NCBI GenBank assembly: GCA_019915135.1
Contig: JAHLMK010000004.1
Location: 1 to 64,000 of the forward strand
Direction of reading: 5' to 3'
Length of the DNA stretch: 64,000 bases
DNA from: Strobilurus pachycystidiatus
Taxonomy: Eukaryota; Basidiomycota; Agaricomycetes; Agaricales; Physalacriaceae
Made by a program: the position numbers and the translations under genes. Of this stretch, positions 61,308 to 64,000 are shown piece by piece. Under the pieces are notes generated by a model. It was not told where the DNA came from. It saw nothing but the letters and a program-made list of their open reading frames with translations, and did no database searches. Positions within the stretch are counted from its first letter, which is position 1. The number at the start of each line of letters is the position of its first letter.

Positions 61308-62200
61308 AAGTGGGGATAGCGATATGATATCGAGGACGTGGTTAGAAGATGGAATAATGATTAGATGGAACGATACACGTAGATGAATTGTGTCTTCATT
61401 CTTGCTTGCTTTCGCGTTCATGAATAAATGTTCCGTACTTATCTCGAAGTACAAGTAAGTAGCGCCCCCCAGCGACTAGTTGCTACATAGCACTGCGTAA
61501 TGAGCCATCATGAAGAATATCAAAGGTGCAACAGCACTCTGCTCGTGAAGTAAGTATCAGGAGTGTTGTAGATGGCCGTAGAATGCGATGTCGGATGCGT
61601 AAGGATATACATGGGTAGCTGTTCGCGACTGTCGTTGAGTATGTTTCCGTACGAGGCTGTAGAAGACCCATGTCCAATTAGGTTGGCATAACAGCTTCTT
61701 GGTTCGGGGATCAGACAGAGGCATATAGCACTGGAGCTTCGACATTCCCGAATTGGCTCGAGGTCAGACAGCGGTATAGAGTACTGGGGATTCAAATACA
61801 CGATTTAGTCGGTGAAGTATAGAGAACCAGGTAGCGGCAAGACCCGCCAGGGACAAGAAAGCTTTGGACGTGATTTGTGAAAGAGCGCCCCACGGGCCAC
61901 AACTGATGTCAGACAACAGCCTCAACAGGCACGTACAGTTTGCCGACTATATTCAACGAACCAACCTGTTCTTTTGGCTGTCACCACCAACAAACGAACA
62001 AATGTGCGTGAGTACTGCAGTAGGGTCGTGGTGCAGGAGATAGCAGTGACGCGGAGATACTCCGACTTGGTGTTTGGTCGTAGCACGGAGTTGTGTTGAG
62101 TCTTAGGTTAGGGTTTATGACATCTATCACACACACCATCATCTCGTTCGCATCGTCTCGAAGGGATTCCACTCGGTCCACCTAGTACGCAACATACACG
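61308..62200. other. Intergenic between importin and ARP6
   Basis: A minus-strand frame (61801-61520, 93 codons) has no signature. Otherwise nothing seen. Confidence 0.35.
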
Positions 62201-64000
62201 ATGCACGACAATGCATCGACCCCAATCATAATAATGGACAACGGTGCTTCTACCATCAAGACTGGCGTTGTGACGGAGGGGTCGACTTTACTTGGGTCTG
62301 CCCGGTTCGTTTAAAATTGAGACACCTGTCTCAACGATAATCCACAGGAAATCCAGAATCATCCAAAATGCTATCTTCAGGTCGAAAATAGATAATGTCA
62401 CCTATTTCGGGCACGAACTGGAGACCCAACGCTCGAATTTCTCACCACTGAGTTGTAGACTGCCCATTGAGAAGGTGTGCCTGACCATCCTCGGCGTACG
62501 CGTCGCGCCCCTAATCTGCAGGGACACATCGTAGACTGGGACGCTCAAAAAGCTATCTGGGATGTCATCTTTTCAACGGAAGTTTTGAATGTAAGTTTCG
62601 CAACCGGTGGACATCAATGCGCTGCCCACACAGTCGCTTCAGATCGATACGACTATGTGTTCGTTACTCGTGACAGAGCCCTATTTCAATCTTCCTAATG
62701 TCCAGGACGTCTACGACGAGTTTGTCTTTGAGGAATATGAGTTTCAATCCTACTATAGATGCACACGTAAGCCATCCCCTTTCCGGCGTCAGTTTTCCTA
62801 ACTAATCGCGAGAAAAGCCGCATCTCTGATTCCCCATGGGACACTGCTTTCGACTGGCCTTCTCCCACCGGCAGAATGCACGCTCCTAATTGACTCGGGC
62901 TTCAGCTTTACGCATGTTGTGCCCATGATCCGCGGCGACGTCGTCTGGAACGCTGTCAAAAGGTCTCAATCAACCTACATAACGGTTTACTTTATAACTC
63001 ACCGCTCCTCAGACTCGACATCGGTGGTAAACTTCTCACAAATCACCTGAAGGAGCTTTTGTCATACCGCCAGTGGAACATGATGGATGAGACATATATT
63101 GTGAATGATGTCAAGGAGACTTGCTGCTACGTGTCCTCAGACTTCGTTCGAGACTTGGAGGTGACTCGGTACGTTTATCCAAGTATAGTCAACATTAAAC
63201 TTCAATCTCACGCAAGTGCAAGCGCAAATCCGAGGACAAATCGCATAGTACAGGAATACATTCTTCCCGACACAGCAAAGCAGCCGCGCGGGCACATCCG
63301 TAGCCCCAGCGAGGTCATATCGGAGTCTGATCAGCTTTTGGTCTTGAATAATGAACGTTTCAGCGTTCCGGAGATTGTCTTTCGCCCGGATGATATTGGT
63401 ATGTGCTTCTGTCTATTATTCTTCTTCTGACTGATTTTCTTTCGTGTCTAGGTTTAAACCAGTCAGGACTGGCAGGCGCCGTTCTTTCCTCCATTGAACT
63501 CCTTCCCGAAGACCTACATGAGATGTTCTGGGCGAACATTGTTATCTTCGGTGGAACCAGCAAATTTGATGGTTTTCGCGCACGACTGTGAGTGGATCCC
63601 ACATTTCCTTCCAGAGACGCATCTGGCTCATGCACGTCACAGTCTAGCTGATTTACGTTCTTTGGCACCCATCGACTATGAAATCTGTATCTATGACTGT
63701 CAACAGTGAGTTTCCCACTCGAAATCGAAATCCGTGTTGCTCGCAGCCGCTGAAATATGACATCAACAGCCCAATCACGGCACCGCGCGACGCCGCTTTG
63801 AGCTTTGCGCAAAGCCCTGCCTACTGTGACCGCGTGATTACGCGTGCTGAATACCTCGAGGGTGGAAGCAGCGCCGTTCGCAAGAAGTTTGGGGGTTGGA
63901 GCGAGATGCGAAGTGAACGTGACGCAGACCTGCAAGAGAATGGGGTACAAACTGGCACTCACGAGAACCGCGAAGACTGGGATGCCGATAAGAACATCAA
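62201..64000 (+). CDS. ARP6: Actin-related protein 6 (ARP6), 3' end cut by window
   Basis: Ten exons (62201-62304, 62348-62474, 62522-62590, 62634-62766, 62818-62962, 63013-63168, 63223-63398, 63452-63587, 63643-63705, 63770-64000) give 446 residues so far, near the full length expected. Actin-fold landmarks: [14 protein letters not shown] (phosphate-1 loop), [40 protein letters not shown] (phosphate-2 loop), then the near-invariant ARP6 block around [20 protein letters not shown], and [18 protein letters not shown]. The exon 8-9 join skips an in-frame-looking piece (63615-63642) to restore [15 protein letters not shown]6 is a subunit of the SWR1 complex that places histone H2A.Z in chromatin, and is nuclear. 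No stop is reached; a few residues may be missing. Confidence 0.92.

Noticed and set aside
63588..63642. Exon reading [10 protein letters not shown] in ARP6
   Set aside because: Joining it needs a donor that deletes the conserved GFRARL; skipping it with the acceptor at 63642 keeps frame and conservation.

Overview
The window looks like nuclear DNA of a basidiomycete fungus, most likely an Agaricomycete. The evidence is genes split by many short GT-AG introns (about 42-60 bases), a KDZ-family transposase of the mushroom type, DUF6534 and DUF6699 proteins, a GMC oxidoreductase and a CaaX-type lipopeptide mating-pheromone precursor. The degenerate kinases and satellite DNA would suit Rhizoctonia/Ceratobasidium-like fungi, but this placement is only an inference.

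Layout. Bases 1-20288 are satellite DNA. Seven complete higher-order units of about 2.33-2.34 kb plus one partial unit (each unit being three related monomers, A-B-C) are followed by three tandem copies of an 884-base monomer (D, closest to B). The array runs off the left edge and ends abruptly inside a 5'-truncated KDZ transposase gene (20292-22139). From 22 to 36 kb the DNA is gene-poor and accessory. It holds a Lys/Glu-rich hypothetical protein and three copies, in different states of decay, of a two-domain gene (an unrecognised N-terminal domain joined to a protein-kinase domain): one intact (30261-32505, minus), one split by an in-frame TGA with lost kinase motifs (27789-30228, plus), and one fragment (33233-33927, plus). 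A small unknown multi-exon gene (34019-34612, minus) follows.

From 36.7 kb on, ordinary genes appear: a GMC oxidoreductase with an 8-base micro-exon (minus), a DUF6534 membrane protein, a Pro/Ser-rich protein, a DUF6699 protein, a 37-residue farnesylated-pheromone precursor (minus, too short for routine ORF calling), a small Tyr/Pro-rich ORF, an importin-7/8-type karyopherin and the actin-related protein ARP6, which is cut by the right edge. Two tRNA-His(GTG) genes, each with a 12-base intron, lie in opposite orientation 9.4 kb apart.

The genes do not form one pathway. The housekeeping end (importin, ARP6, tRNAs) borders a repeat-rich end with a truncated transposon, decaying kinase duplicates and satellite DNA. 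That gradient resembles a subtelomeric or pericentromeric flank. No telomeric TTAGGG/CCCTAA array is visible. Exon boundaries were inferred by eye from GT/AG sites, reading frame and remembered family conservation; no search was run.
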